NCBI GenBank assembly: GCA_030019105.1
Contig: JASEGY010000256.1
Span: forward strand, 1-5,611
Source: a bacterium
GTDB lineage: Bacteria; UBA9089; JASEGY01
Direction: 5' to 3'
Length of the DNA: 5,611 nucleotides
The translations under genes were made by a program, and so were the position numbers. The notes beneath the pieces were generated by a model that saw only the letters and a program-made list of their open reading frames with translations, was not told where the DNA came from and did no database searches. Shown here piece by piece: positions 1-5,611 of this stretch. Every line of letters starts with the position of its first letter. Position 1 is the first letter of the stretch.

Positions 1-367
1 ACCCAAAACTCCATCACCCCCTTTTTAATCAAGTCCCATTTTGAAAACGGTCTCAGAGAAAGGGATGATATAATGGAACTATGTAGTAAGATTACATATC
101 TCGATGGAAGATGGCTTGTTTTTTAATTACAAGCGATTTTTCTGCTCTGGCCAGGTTTATGGCCGTCAAGCGCCTGCCGATAAAATTTCTCCGGCCATTG
201 AGTTGTTCGAACGTAGAAAAGCCCTTTTGATCAGTTTAATTGATTAGACAAGAGGGATTGAATTCCCCATCAAGACCTCACGCAATAGAACTATCCTGAA
301 TCTTAATAAATCCTGAAACATAGCCCTTAATCTAACAAATGCAATCGAGGAGTATCCGTAGTTTCTT

Positions 368-390
368 GTTCCCACGCCCTGCGCGGGGAC
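368..390. repeat. GC-rich palindrome upstream of the esterase gene
   Basis: Ten-base arms GTTCCCACGC and GCGCGGGGAC flank a CCT loop. They pair with one A-C mismatch and one T-G wobble. It resembles, from memory, a dispersed palindromic repeat of the type GTTCCCACGC-TCTGCG-TGGGAAC seen in many environmental bacterial genomes, here in a degenerate form; that identity is inference. It lies 34 bases before the start codon and would fall within the 5' leader of any transcript starting upstream, where it could affect mRNA stability or ribosome access. Confidence 0.5.
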
Positions 391-412
391 CAACCCTCTG
401 CGTCGTGTAAAG

Positions 413-418
413 AAAGGA
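413..418 (+). promoter_or_regulatory. Ribosome binding site of the esterase gene
   Basis: AAAGGA lies 5 bases before the ATG at 424. This is a good Shine-Dalgarno match at a usable distance and supports that start, which also places a signal peptide at the exact N-terminus. Confidence 0.7.
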
Positions 419-423
419 CCTGA

Positions 424-2736
424 ATGCAAGCTAAATCAAAATTAGTTATATTGGGAATGATAATATGTTTTCTCTTTTTGGCAGGAGAGGTTAAACCTGA
501 TTCCATTCCTTGCTGTGATATTAAATTTGACATGACGCCGGTGCCGGTTCCTGATCCGGAGACCCTGCCTTCCCTGGAAGACATTGGTATATCTTCTGTG
601 GCCGGCGGGCCGATGAGGATAATGCCTTTGGGTGATTCTATTACTTACGGTACAGGTGATAGCCATACAGGAGGTTACCGGGACGATCTGGATCGACTTA
701 TTGATCCTGAAGGGAACGAAATCAACTTTGTTGGCTCTCAAACCAAGGGTAATTTTGACGACAATCACCATGAAGGCTATGGTGGGTGGAAAATCAACCA
801 GATTGAAGCCATCGTTACTGATCGACTAGAGCGGTACAATCCGGATATTGTTCTCTTACACATTGGGACAAATGACCTTTACCACTTCGATTACAACCAG
901 GTAGACCACGCCATAACACACCTTAATGGGATAATTACTAAGGTCTTCGATTATAATCCTGATATCTACCTCCTGGTGGCGGCTATCATTCCATGGACAT
1001 CCTCATGTTGTGCCGGTTCTTGTGGCGGCAGCCTGGTAGACGATTATAATGATGATCTCTATCAGTTGGTGTCTGATTGGCGGGCGGATGTAGGAGATCA
1101 TATCAGGCACGTGGATCATTATAATACATTTTCAGATTACCCTAATTGGAAATCCGCCCTGATGGCTGATTGTGTTCACCCTAACCAAACCGGCTATGGT
1201 GTTATGGCCCAGACCTGGTATGACCATATCGATGACCTTTTGGGCAGCTCCAATCAGCCGCCGATTATTACTATCCTTGAACCTGATGGAACAGACGACA
1301 TAGCCAATGGCTCTTATACCTTTATGTGGGAGGATACTGATCCGGATGATGATGCCCAAATAAGTTTCTACTACGATGACAACACCAATCCTGGCGATGG
1401 ATATACTCTTATTGTTTCCGGCATAAGCGAAGACGATGAGACCGACAGCTATCTCTGGGACACCTCAAATCTCCCATACGGAGACTACTACGTCTACGGC
1501 CTGATCAGTGACGGCATTAATTCCGCCTCTGATTATGGGCCCGGCCCAGTGACAATTACCCATATCCCCTTTAAAATCGAAGCTGTTTCTCCCCAACCAT
1601 CCGACGCTGTTTTTGCTGTCGAGCTTACCCTTGGCGAAGATGCCCATCCTGTATCGGACATCTTAGGTCTCTCCTTTATTTTGAATTATACCACCCCTGA
1701 GTTTCTGCAAATTTCAGAGCCGATTGAAGATAAGATTATTATTGAACCCACGGGCTTTATGGGTTCTGATATTATCTCCACCTCCAGGGTAGATCAAGGA
1801 CAGGGAGAGATAAGGATTGGTTTGTCCCGCAAATTTGGTGATGGGGGAACCACAGGATATGGAAGGATAGTTCGCCTTCGATTTCGTCTTAACCCTGAAG
1901 CCACACCTGGCAGCGTCATCTCCTTTAGCCTGAACGAGATTGCGGCCTGGAATGCGGCTAAACAGCCTATCGAACTGGTTGTTTCTGAAAGAGATATAGA
2001 AGTCGGGGATATGCTTGTCTGGCCAGGAGATACCAATAATGATGGAACCGTGAATGAAATGGACATCTTACCTGTAGGCTCTTGTTGGCTGCTTACCGGA
2101 CCGACTCGTGAAGAGGCGTCCTTAAACTGGGAGGGACAATCAGCCTCACCCTGGCCGGACCACTGGGCTACTTATGCTGATGCCAACGGAGATGGAATCA
2201 TTGACGAAAGGGAGATCGTCCCGGTTGGTTTAAATTGGGGGAGGAGCCATCCCAGGGGGCATTCCCCTGCTCCCGCTCGAACTCCTCCGGTCGGAAGGAA
2301 TCCTTATGAAGCGTATCGAGCTATCTACCGATCCCTTCAGAATATGCCTGAAAATGAGGCTGTCTTGAAAATGAAAAATCTGTTAGCAGAACTGCTTGAG
2401 TCAGAGGTTGAGTCCCATGAGCGCTCAATCGCGACCAGTCTGGCTCAGAATTATCCTAACCCGGTCAGTCCTGAAACATGGTTTCCTTTCAGCCTTTCTA
2501 AACCTTCTCAAGTAACTATCCGCATCTACAATCTGGGGGGAGAACTGATCAAAACGCTTAACCTTGGTCTGCGGGGCACCGGCAAGTATACCACCCTGGA
2601 AAGAGCCGGCTATTGGGATGGCCGGGATGAAGAAGGCCGGGAAGTTGCTCTCGGGGTCTATCTCTATCAGCTCCGGACCGGTGATTATATTTCTACCCGG
2701 AAGATGATTATCAGTAATCAGGAGTCAGACTTCTAG
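424..2736 (+). CDS. Secreted SGNH/GDSL (CE3-like) esterase with Ig-like, cohesin-like, dockerin-like and FlgD/T9SS-type C-terminal domains
   Basis: This 770-residue protein is predicted to be exported. Residues 1-20 form a signal peptide (K4, K6, then a hydrophobic stretch to A20). Residues 64-275 are an SGNH hydrolase with all four blocks: GDS (S72 nucleophile), YGGW near G120, GTND (148-151) and D249-x-x-H252 in DCVHPN. The pattern MRIMPLGDS, then FVGSQ, then HEGYGGW, resembles carbohydrate esterase family 3 acetyl-xylan esterases, so deacetylation of plant or other polysaccharides is likely but unproven. Residues 278-380 are an Ig/FN3-like beta domain. Residues 383-527 resemble a cohesin domain. 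Residues 533-606 hold two EF-hand-like calcium loops (D536/N538/D540/D547 and D586/N588/D590/E597), each followed by I-[LV]-PVG, as in dockerins. Residues 610-670 are a Pro/Ala linker and charged helix. Residues 674-764 (QNYPNP, then YWDGRDEEG, then GVYLYQL) are a FlgD Ig-like/T9SS type A sorting-like domain, suggesting cell-surface delivery. The gene appears intact and stands alone, convergent with the transposase gene. Confidence 0.9.
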   Translation: MQAKSKLVILGMIICFLFLAGEVKPDSIPCCDIKFDMTPVPVPDPETLPSLEDIGISSVAGGPMRIMPLGDSITYGTGDSHTGGYRDDLDRLIDPEGNEINFVGSQTKGNFDDNHHEGYGGWKINQIEAIVTDRLERYNPDIVLLHIGTNDLYHFDYNQVDHAITHLNGIITKVFDYNPDIYLLVAAIIPWTSSCCAGSCGGSLVDDYNDDLYQLVSDWRADVGDHIRHVDHYNTFSDYPNWKSALMADCVHPNQTGYGVMAQTWYDHIDDLLGSSNQPPIITILEPDGTDDIANGSYTFMWEDTDPDDDAQISFYYDDNTNPGDGYTLIVSGISEDDETDSYLWDTSNLPYGDYYVYGLISDGINSASDYGPGPVTITHIPFKIEAVSPQPSDAVFAVELTLGEDAHPVSDILGLSFILNYTTPEFLQISEPIEDKIIIEPTGFMGSDIISTSRVDQGQGEIRIGLSRKFGDGGTTGYGRIVRLRFRLNPEATPGSVISFSLNEIAAWNAAKQPIELVVSERDIEVGDMLVWPGDTNNDGTVNEMDILPVGSCWLLTGPTREEASLNWEGQSASPWPDHWATYADANGDGIIDEREIVPVGLNWGRSHPRGHSPAPARTPPVGRNPYEAYRAIYRSLQNMPENEAVLKMKNLLAELLESEVESHERSIATSLAQNYPNPVSPETWFPFSLSKPSQVTIRIYNLGGELIKTLNLGLRGTGKYTTLERAGYWDGRDEEGREVALGVYLYQLRTGDYISTRKMIISNQESDF

Positions 2737-2777
2737 CATCAGGTTTGATCAGCGTCTTAGAAATTGCATAACTGGAA
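2737..2777. other. Short gap between convergent genes
   Basis: These 41 bases separate the esterase stop from the transposase stop. No strong hairpin with a T-run is present, so no intrinsic terminator can be called for either gene. One end of the transposase's parent insertion sequence should lie in or near this gap, but no convincing matching inverted repeat was found upstream of the transposase. Confidence 0.5.
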
Positions 2778-3701
2778 TTATGGTGGTTGCGCCACATGGA
2801 GGCGGAGCAACCGCCCGTCTCGCCAATGCACTTGGCCCTCATTGAAGCGGCGGCAACTCTCTTCCATCGCCTGCTGATGTTCTGGGTAGCGGTAGGGGTC
2901 AAACACGACTTCAATCTGCTCATTATCCCTTATGACCCGACCCGGTTTGCGATAGATCAACTCAATCGCCGTGTTCAACTCCAGGCGTTGCCACTCGGGA
3001 GCGAAGTAGTGACACCGTGCCCAGTCGTGCAGGCTGGTGAGCAAGACCTGCATATCGAGCATGATCTGATCTTTTTCCAGGTCACGTTCTCGGCATAGAC
3101 TTTCAGTGTCTATCTCATCACGGACTGCCTCTCGCTTCGCCAGTTCTCTACGCAGTTCACTCTGCCGAGCCCGATGCCCACAGCACATTTCCAGTAGTCG
3201 CCGCCGTCGCCTCTGAAAGCGTGTCCTCAGATTGGCCAACCGTCGTTGCCGACTTTGCACACCCTGTTGGCAGCGTCGAAATTTTTCTCCCACCTTTTGA
3301 TGCCGGGCCAGTTCGGTCGTCTGGGCCTCGATTTCCTCTTCCAGCACTTCCCGCTCCTGGCAATAGGTCTGCCGAAGGGTGGCCAGCTTGTACTGGAGGT
3401 TGGTCAGGGCCTCCTCCTGCTCAGCCAAGAGGCGCTCACTCACCTCAACTTTCTCCTGCTTCTTCTCCCAGCGTCGTCTCTGAGTGCGGTTGGGTACCTC
3501 GCGATAGCCGTAGCCAAAGTTGGCGTTGAAGTTGGCACCGTTGACCATCTGACGGATAACCCGTTCCTGGTACGACCAGCGCTGGCGGAAATGAGGTGGG
3601 ACAGCCCCAGCTGACAGGCTGGCCGGAATACGCCCAGCATAGACTCGCGTCGGATCAGTATCTGTCAACCGACGCATCAGCACTAGTGCACCGTCAAGCA
3701 T
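2778..3701 (-). pseudogene. Transposase C-terminal fragment (catalytic Glu and coiled coil)
   Basis: This open frame encodes 307 residues. Its ATG and first five codons (MLDGA) come from the end of the inserted 133-bp element; native sequence starts at LVLMRRLTDTDPTRVYAGRI. The segment RQRWSYQERVIRQM contains the probable third catalytic acid, E46 here and E485 in the rebuilt protein. FGYGYREVPNRTQRRRWEKK then leads into a coiled coil of about 150 residues rich in Arg, Glu and Gln (about 65-215). A short C-terminal domain ends HVAQPP. This layout, a catalytic acid, an 'NFGYGYREVPN'-type segment and a coiled coil, matches the C-terminus of the large putative-transposase proteins. Whether the fragment is translated is unknown. 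Confidence 0.8.
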
Positions 3702-3819
3702 TAAGTTTCGGATAACAAATGCCGATACCTTTTGTAAAGAAGCAACCCATTTACAGCTATCAACAACGCTCGGGTAAAATTAAAACGTCTTTACCCGAAG
3801 GTTAATGATTGATGGTGCA
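3687..3819. mobile_element. 133-bp MITE-like element at a CTAG target
   Basis: Ends TGCACCGTCAAGCATTAA (3687-3704) and the complement of TTAATGATTGATGGTGCA (3802-3819) match at 16 of 18 bases. CTAG flanks both sides (3683-3686 and 3820-3823). Because CTAG is a palindrome, the duplication may be CTAG, as in YTAR-targeting IS5 elements, or only TA, as in IS630/Tc1-mariner elements that prefer CTAG; the restored sequence is the same. Internal hairpins are TGTAAA/TTTACA (3733-3738 with 3750-3755) and TCGGGTAAA/TTTACCCGA (3770-3778 with 3790-3798). There is no coding capacity, so it needs a transposase from elsewhere. Confidence 0.88.
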
Positions 3820-3950
3820 CTAGCCGCCGCGGGTCTTTTTGGGCTCTCAGCGGATCTTGCCAGCAGGCATCTACCGCTTCATGGTCTGGATCTCCCTCCA
3901 CCGCTTTCCATTCTCCCAGCACTTTGAAGGTGGCTAAACTTTGCTTTCCG
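3820..3950 (-). pseudogene. Stranded middle piece of the transposase
   Basis: This 131-base segment lies between the two inserted elements and is too short to stand out alone. Read on the minus strand in the transposase frame it encodes about 40 residues, SLATFKVLGEWKAVEGDPDH, then EAVDACWQDPLRAQKDPRRL, without a stop. It links the D376 region to the E485 region. The segment is bounded by the inner copies of both target duplications, GCTTTCCG (3943-3950) and CTAG (3820-3823). Confidence 0.85.
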
Positions 3951-4135
3951 GTAACTACTCAGCCTCTATATAGTGGTCTTGACTGTTAAAACTACAATAT
4001 ATTGTGGTTGCATGTTTAAAAGTTAGCTAAAACTCCTAAAAAATGGCTTTCTATGCAACCCATAAAAGTAGGCAAACCACAATATATGGTGTTCTGCAGG
4101 CTTCAAAAATCAATATCTGGTGGCTGAGTAGTTAC
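3951..4135. mobile_element. 185-bp MITE-like element with IS66-type ends
   Basis: Perfect 14-base inverted ends GTAACTACTCAGCC (3951-3964) and GGCTGAGTAGTTAC (4122-4135) are flanked by an exact 8-base direct repeat GCTTTCCG (3943-3950 and 4136-4143). Ends beginning GTAA and 8-base duplications are hallmarks of the IS66 family. A second inner inverted repeat of 16 bases with one mismatch (3994-4009 with 4075-4090) contains ATATATTGTGGTT, and GGTTGCAT/ATGCAACC (4006-4013 with 4053-4060) offers alternative pairing. The interior is AT-rich with no gene, so this is a non-autonomous derivative. It interrupts the transposase after codon 404 and supplies a premature TGA. Confidence 0.92.
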
Positions 4136-4691
4136 GCTTTCCGTTACGAGGCAGAACGCTGATGTAGTCCCGTTCAGCCTCGGTATAACGCTGGGCTGTG
4201 GGCAGGCCGTTCCCCTCGCTGTCAAATATGTTGTAGGCAATGGGACGCTGCAATTTAGTGGCCAAGTCAGCTTCCAGGTCAACCAGCACATGAGTCAGGT
4301 GAGTATCAACTTGGTAGTTCCAGCCCCCCAGCAAGTGACCGTCCGGACCGTTGATGACCAATTGCTTGGTGCCCGGCATCACTCGCTCCCACATTGTCAC
4401 ATGACCCGAGTGAGACGGATGTTTGGTCCAATGTGGTTTGACGTGCCAATCGCTGAAGATGAACAGGGGGGCATCTCCCGGATACCAAGCCTGGCTGTAG
4501 TCCTTGGCCAGCGCATCGGCCAGGGAATACCCCACCTGTAAGCGGGTGAGTTGACCCAGAAAGTGTTCCAGCGTGAGGTACTTGTAGGTAAAGCCGTAGA
4601 GCATTTTCAGCCCCTTCCCTTGGTAATAGTACAGGTCACGGGGACGGGTTAGTCCCAGGATGGGCAGGTATAACAAGTGATCCAGCTTGTG

Positions 4692-5291
4692 CCAGTTCGT
4701 CTCCGGTTCACTGCTGACCACCCGCAGGGATGTCTTAGGCTGGATTTCCTGATGCTTGCTGCCAGCCGTCTTCAGGCAGTTCTTCACGGTCTCCACCACG
4801 CCTATCTCTTGTTTTTTCGTCTCAGGTTCACTGCTGACCACCCGCAGGGATGTCTCAGGCTGGACTTCCTGATGCTTGATGCCGGCCGTCTCCAGGCAGT
4901 TCTTCACGGTCTCCATCACGCCTATCTCCTGCTTTTTCGTCTCCGGGTCACTGCTGACCACCCGCAGGGATGTCTCAGGCTGAACTTCCTGATGCTTGAT
5001 GCCGGCCGTCTCCAGGCAGTTCTTCACGGTCTCCACCACGCCTCTCTCTTGCTTTTTCGTCTCCGGTTCACTGTGAACCACCTCCACGAATGTCTTGGGT
5101 TGGGCCTCCTCATGCTGCTTACCGGCTGTCTCCAGGCAAATCTCCACAGTCTCCACCAGGCCCATCTCTTGCTTTTTAGTCTTCGGTTCCGTGTGGGCCA
5201 CCCCCAGAAATGTCTCGAGTTGGGCCGCCTGATGTTGCTTGCCGGCCGTCTCCAGGCAACTTTCCACGATCTCCACCACGCCCATCTCCTG
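4692..5291 (-). repeat. Five 120-bp in-frame tandem repeats in the transposase gene
   Basis: The period is exactly 120 bases, visible as recurring CTGCTTTTTCGTCTCCGG-like blocks every 120 positions on the plus strand. Each unit encodes 40 residues of the type KQE-x-GVVETVKNCLETAG, then KHQEVQPETSLRVVSSEPET (residues 20-59, 60-99, 100-139, 140-179, 180-219). The last three units differ by only a few residues; the first two are more diverged. Each unit is predicted to have a helical first half containing a conserved Cys (CLETAG) and an extended second half. A whole-codon period means copy number can change without breaking the frame. Confidence 0.95.
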
Positions 5292-5296
5292 TTTTG

Positions 5297-5304
5297 CTCC
5301 TTCC
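5297..5304 (-). promoter_or_regulatory. Candidate ribosome binding site for an internal transposase start
   Basis: GGAAGGAG on the minus strand lies 11 bases before the ATG at 5285-5283 (M22). The spacing is a little long, but the match to anti-Shine-Dalgarno is good. It would start the protein at MGVVEIVESC, exactly at the core of the first 40-residue repeat. Confidence 0.35.
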
Positions 5305-5323
5305 AGGGAAAAAAAGACCAGCA

Positions 5324-5368
5324 TTATCCAGAGATTCGCTGGCTGCATCCGTTGACGCCGTAGAACAT
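5324..5368 (-). CDS. Possible 14-codon leader ORF before the transposase
   Basis: On the minus strand GGAGGG (5382-5377) sits 8 bases before an ATG at 5368, the strongest Shine-Dalgarno-start pair in this region. It opens a frame of 14 residues, MFYGVNGCSQRISG, ending in TAA (5326-5324). That stop overlaps an ATG (5324-5322) in the transposase frame as TAATG, the classic layout for translational coupling. Alternatively the ATG at 5368 was the original transposase start and a one-base indel shifted the frame. The peptide itself resembles nothing I recognise. Confidence 0.3.
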   Translation of the reverse strand: MFYGVNGCSQRISG

Positions 5369-5494
5369 TCGTTTTTCCCTCCAGGTTGAGGAGGTCGGCC
5401 TGGCGGTCTTGTCAGCTCCACTTTGCGTAACACTCGATGTTCAAGTTTTTTTCTGATAAGGTTGGCACATTTCTTGCTACAACTTGATATTCAG
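5369..5494. other. Transposase upstream region
   Basis: Apart from the GGAGGG ribosome binding site at 5377-5382 (minus strand), no gene or clear promoter is seen. The outer end of the transposase's parent element is expected around here. On the minus strand AGAAATGTGCCAACC (5474-5460) weakly resembles AGAAATTGCATAAC at 2759-2772 only if gaps are allowed, so no terminal repeat is called. Confidence 0.4.
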
Positions 5495-5605
5495 TCCGCC
5501 GAAGGCGGATTTGTGTTTCACCTTCCTCGCCTTTCAGACGGCAGGTCTTTCAGCCGCCGAAGGCGGAAGGGGCTTTAGCCCCAATCCACCTACTGTTAGC
5601 AGGTG
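5495..5605. repeat. Cluster of small palindromes
   Basis: Four hairpin-forming sequences occur in 111 bases. TCCGCC-GAA-GGCGGA lies at 5495-5509, and its core recurs as CCGCC-GAA-GGCGG at 5554-5566. GGGGCTTTAGCCCC lies at 5569-5582. CACCTACT with AGCAGGTG (5587-5605) pairs around GTT with one mismatch. None has the trailing T-run of a standard intrinsic terminator on the plus strand. The repeated core suggests a REP-like dispersed palindrome or the hairpin-rich end of an IS200/IS605-type element that continues past the window. The identity is not established. Confidence 0.5.
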
Positions 5606-5611
5606 ATTGTT

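Larger units (their letters stand above)
1..423. other. AT-rich upstream region, no convincing gene
   Basis: No coding frame here has a credible start and recognisable product. The longest plus-strand candidate is a 47-codon frame at 104-247 (begins MEDGLFFNYK, ends LLISLID) with no Shine-Dalgarno sequence; an overlapping frame is open at 90-230, so this could be a decayed gene remnant or chance. A consensus-like TATAAT lies at 69-74, but the nearest TTGAAA (41-46) is 22 bases upstream, too far for a good sigma-70 promoter. A small hairpin (GGCCA/TGGCC) lies at 149-164. The last 60 bases hold a GC-rich palindrome and the ribosome binding site of the next gene. Confidence 0.5.
2778..5348 (-). 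pseudogene. DDE transposase gene interrupted by two miniature elements
   Basis: Two open frames, 5348-4110 and 3701-2778, plus a short piece between them (3950-3820) are parts of one gene. Deleting 3951-4135 with one 8-base duplication (193 bases) and 3687-3819 with one 4-base duplication (137 bases) leaves 2241 bases, or 746 codons plus stop, with no internal stop. The joins read RNGK-QSLATF and DPRR-LVLMRR. The rebuilt protein has five 40-residue repeats (20-219), a catalytic region with likely DDE residues D300 (FSDWHVK), D376 (IFDSEGN) and E485 (SYQERV), then a long Arg/Glu-rich coiled coil and a C-terminal beta region. It resembles the large 'putative transposase' proteins of many environmental bacteria; the IS family was not identified. 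The gene is GC-rich relative to the 1-423 region. No piece should be active alone, because the third acidic residue is separated from the first two. Confidence 0.85.
4110..5348 (-). pseudogene. Transposase N-terminal fragment (tandem repeats plus first two catalytic Asp)
   Basis: This open frame encodes 412 residues. About 404 are native transposase, and the last eight (RNYSATRY) plus the TGA stop come from the inserted 185-bp element. After a short hydrophobic start (LWIMLVFF), residues 20-219 are five 40-residue repeats. The conserved part begins near WHKLDHLLYLPILGLTRPRD at 219-238, followed by YGFTYKYLTLEHFLGQL. D300 and D376 are the likely first two metal ligands. The start is uncertain. 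M1 has no ribosome binding site, M9 (5324) overlaps the stop of a short upstream frame, and M22 (5285) has GGAAGGAG 11 bases upstream. M22 begins with GVVEIVESCLETAG, the core of the repeat unit, and may be the ancestral start. Confidence 0.8.

Noticed and set aside
41..74. TTGAAA and TATAAT as a sigma-70 promoter
   Set aside because: The spacer is 22 bases, well outside 16-18, and the site is about 350 bases from the gene with no -35 at the right distance.
2787..3614. Plus-strand frames opposite the transposase C-terminus
   Set aside because: They are Arg/Leu-rich complements of the coiled-coil coding sequence with no domain or ribosome site.
3687..4135. A single composite element spanning both inserted segments
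   Set aside because: The 3824-3950 segment between them encodes native transposase in frame, and each segment has its own ends and its own duplication.
4692..5291. CRISPR-like array
   Set aside because: Units are contiguous 120-bp coding repeats without unique spacers.
4677..5363. Plus-strand 228-codon frame through the repeat region
   Set aside because: It is a mirror of the in-frame 120-bp repeats on the minus strand; a period divisible by three keeps the opposite strand open, and it lacks a recognisable product.
2757..5475. Terminal inverted repeats of the transposase's own insertion sequence (AGAAATTGCATAAC near 2759 and AGAAATGTGCCAACC near 5474, minus strand)
   Set aside because: The match needs gaps, covers only about 12 bases and has no flanking target duplication.
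5569..5582. GGGGCTTTAGCCCC as an intrinsic terminator
   Set aside because: The short stem is not followed by a T-run on the plus strand (CCCCAATCC) and on the minus strand is followed by CCTTCCGCC.

Overview
The window looks like a piece of a bacterial chromosome from an uncultured or candidate lineage. The clearest sign is the 770-residue secreted protein. It combines an SGNH hydrolase, a cohesin-like domain, a long-spaced dockerin-like module and a FlgD/T9SS-type C-terminal domain, a layout common in FCB-group and candidate-phylum bacteria. The exact phylum cannot be fixed from this sequence.

Layout. Positions 1-423 are AT-rich and mostly non-coding, ending in a GC-rich palindrome (368-390) and a ribosome binding site. 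Positions 424-2736 (+) carry the intact esterase-like gene. After a 41-bp gap the rest of the window is a convergent (-) strand transposase gene, 5348 down to 2778. Positions 5349-5611 are its upstream region, with a possible 14-codon leader ORF and a cluster of small palindromes.

The main result is that the transposase gene is one gene broken by two separate miniature transposable elements. A 185-bp element (3951-4135) has 14-bp perfect GTAA-starting inverted ends and an 8-bp target duplication (GCTTTCCG), as in the IS66 family. A 133-bp element (3687-3819) has 18-bp imperfect inverted ends inside a duplicated CTAG. Removing each element with one copy of its duplication joins the coding pieces into one uninterrupted frame of 746 codons plus stop. 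The second inserted element supplies the stop codon of the N-terminal piece, and the first supplies an ATG for the C-terminal piece. No other lesion is visible, so the insertions are probably recent.

The same transposase has an unusual N-terminus of five in-frame 120-bp (40-residue) tandem repeats, 4692-5291. The copies nearest the catalytic domain are almost identical and those nearest the start codon have diverged. The esterase and the mobile-element remnants do not appear to be functionally linked. No CRISPR array, tRNA or rRNA was seen.
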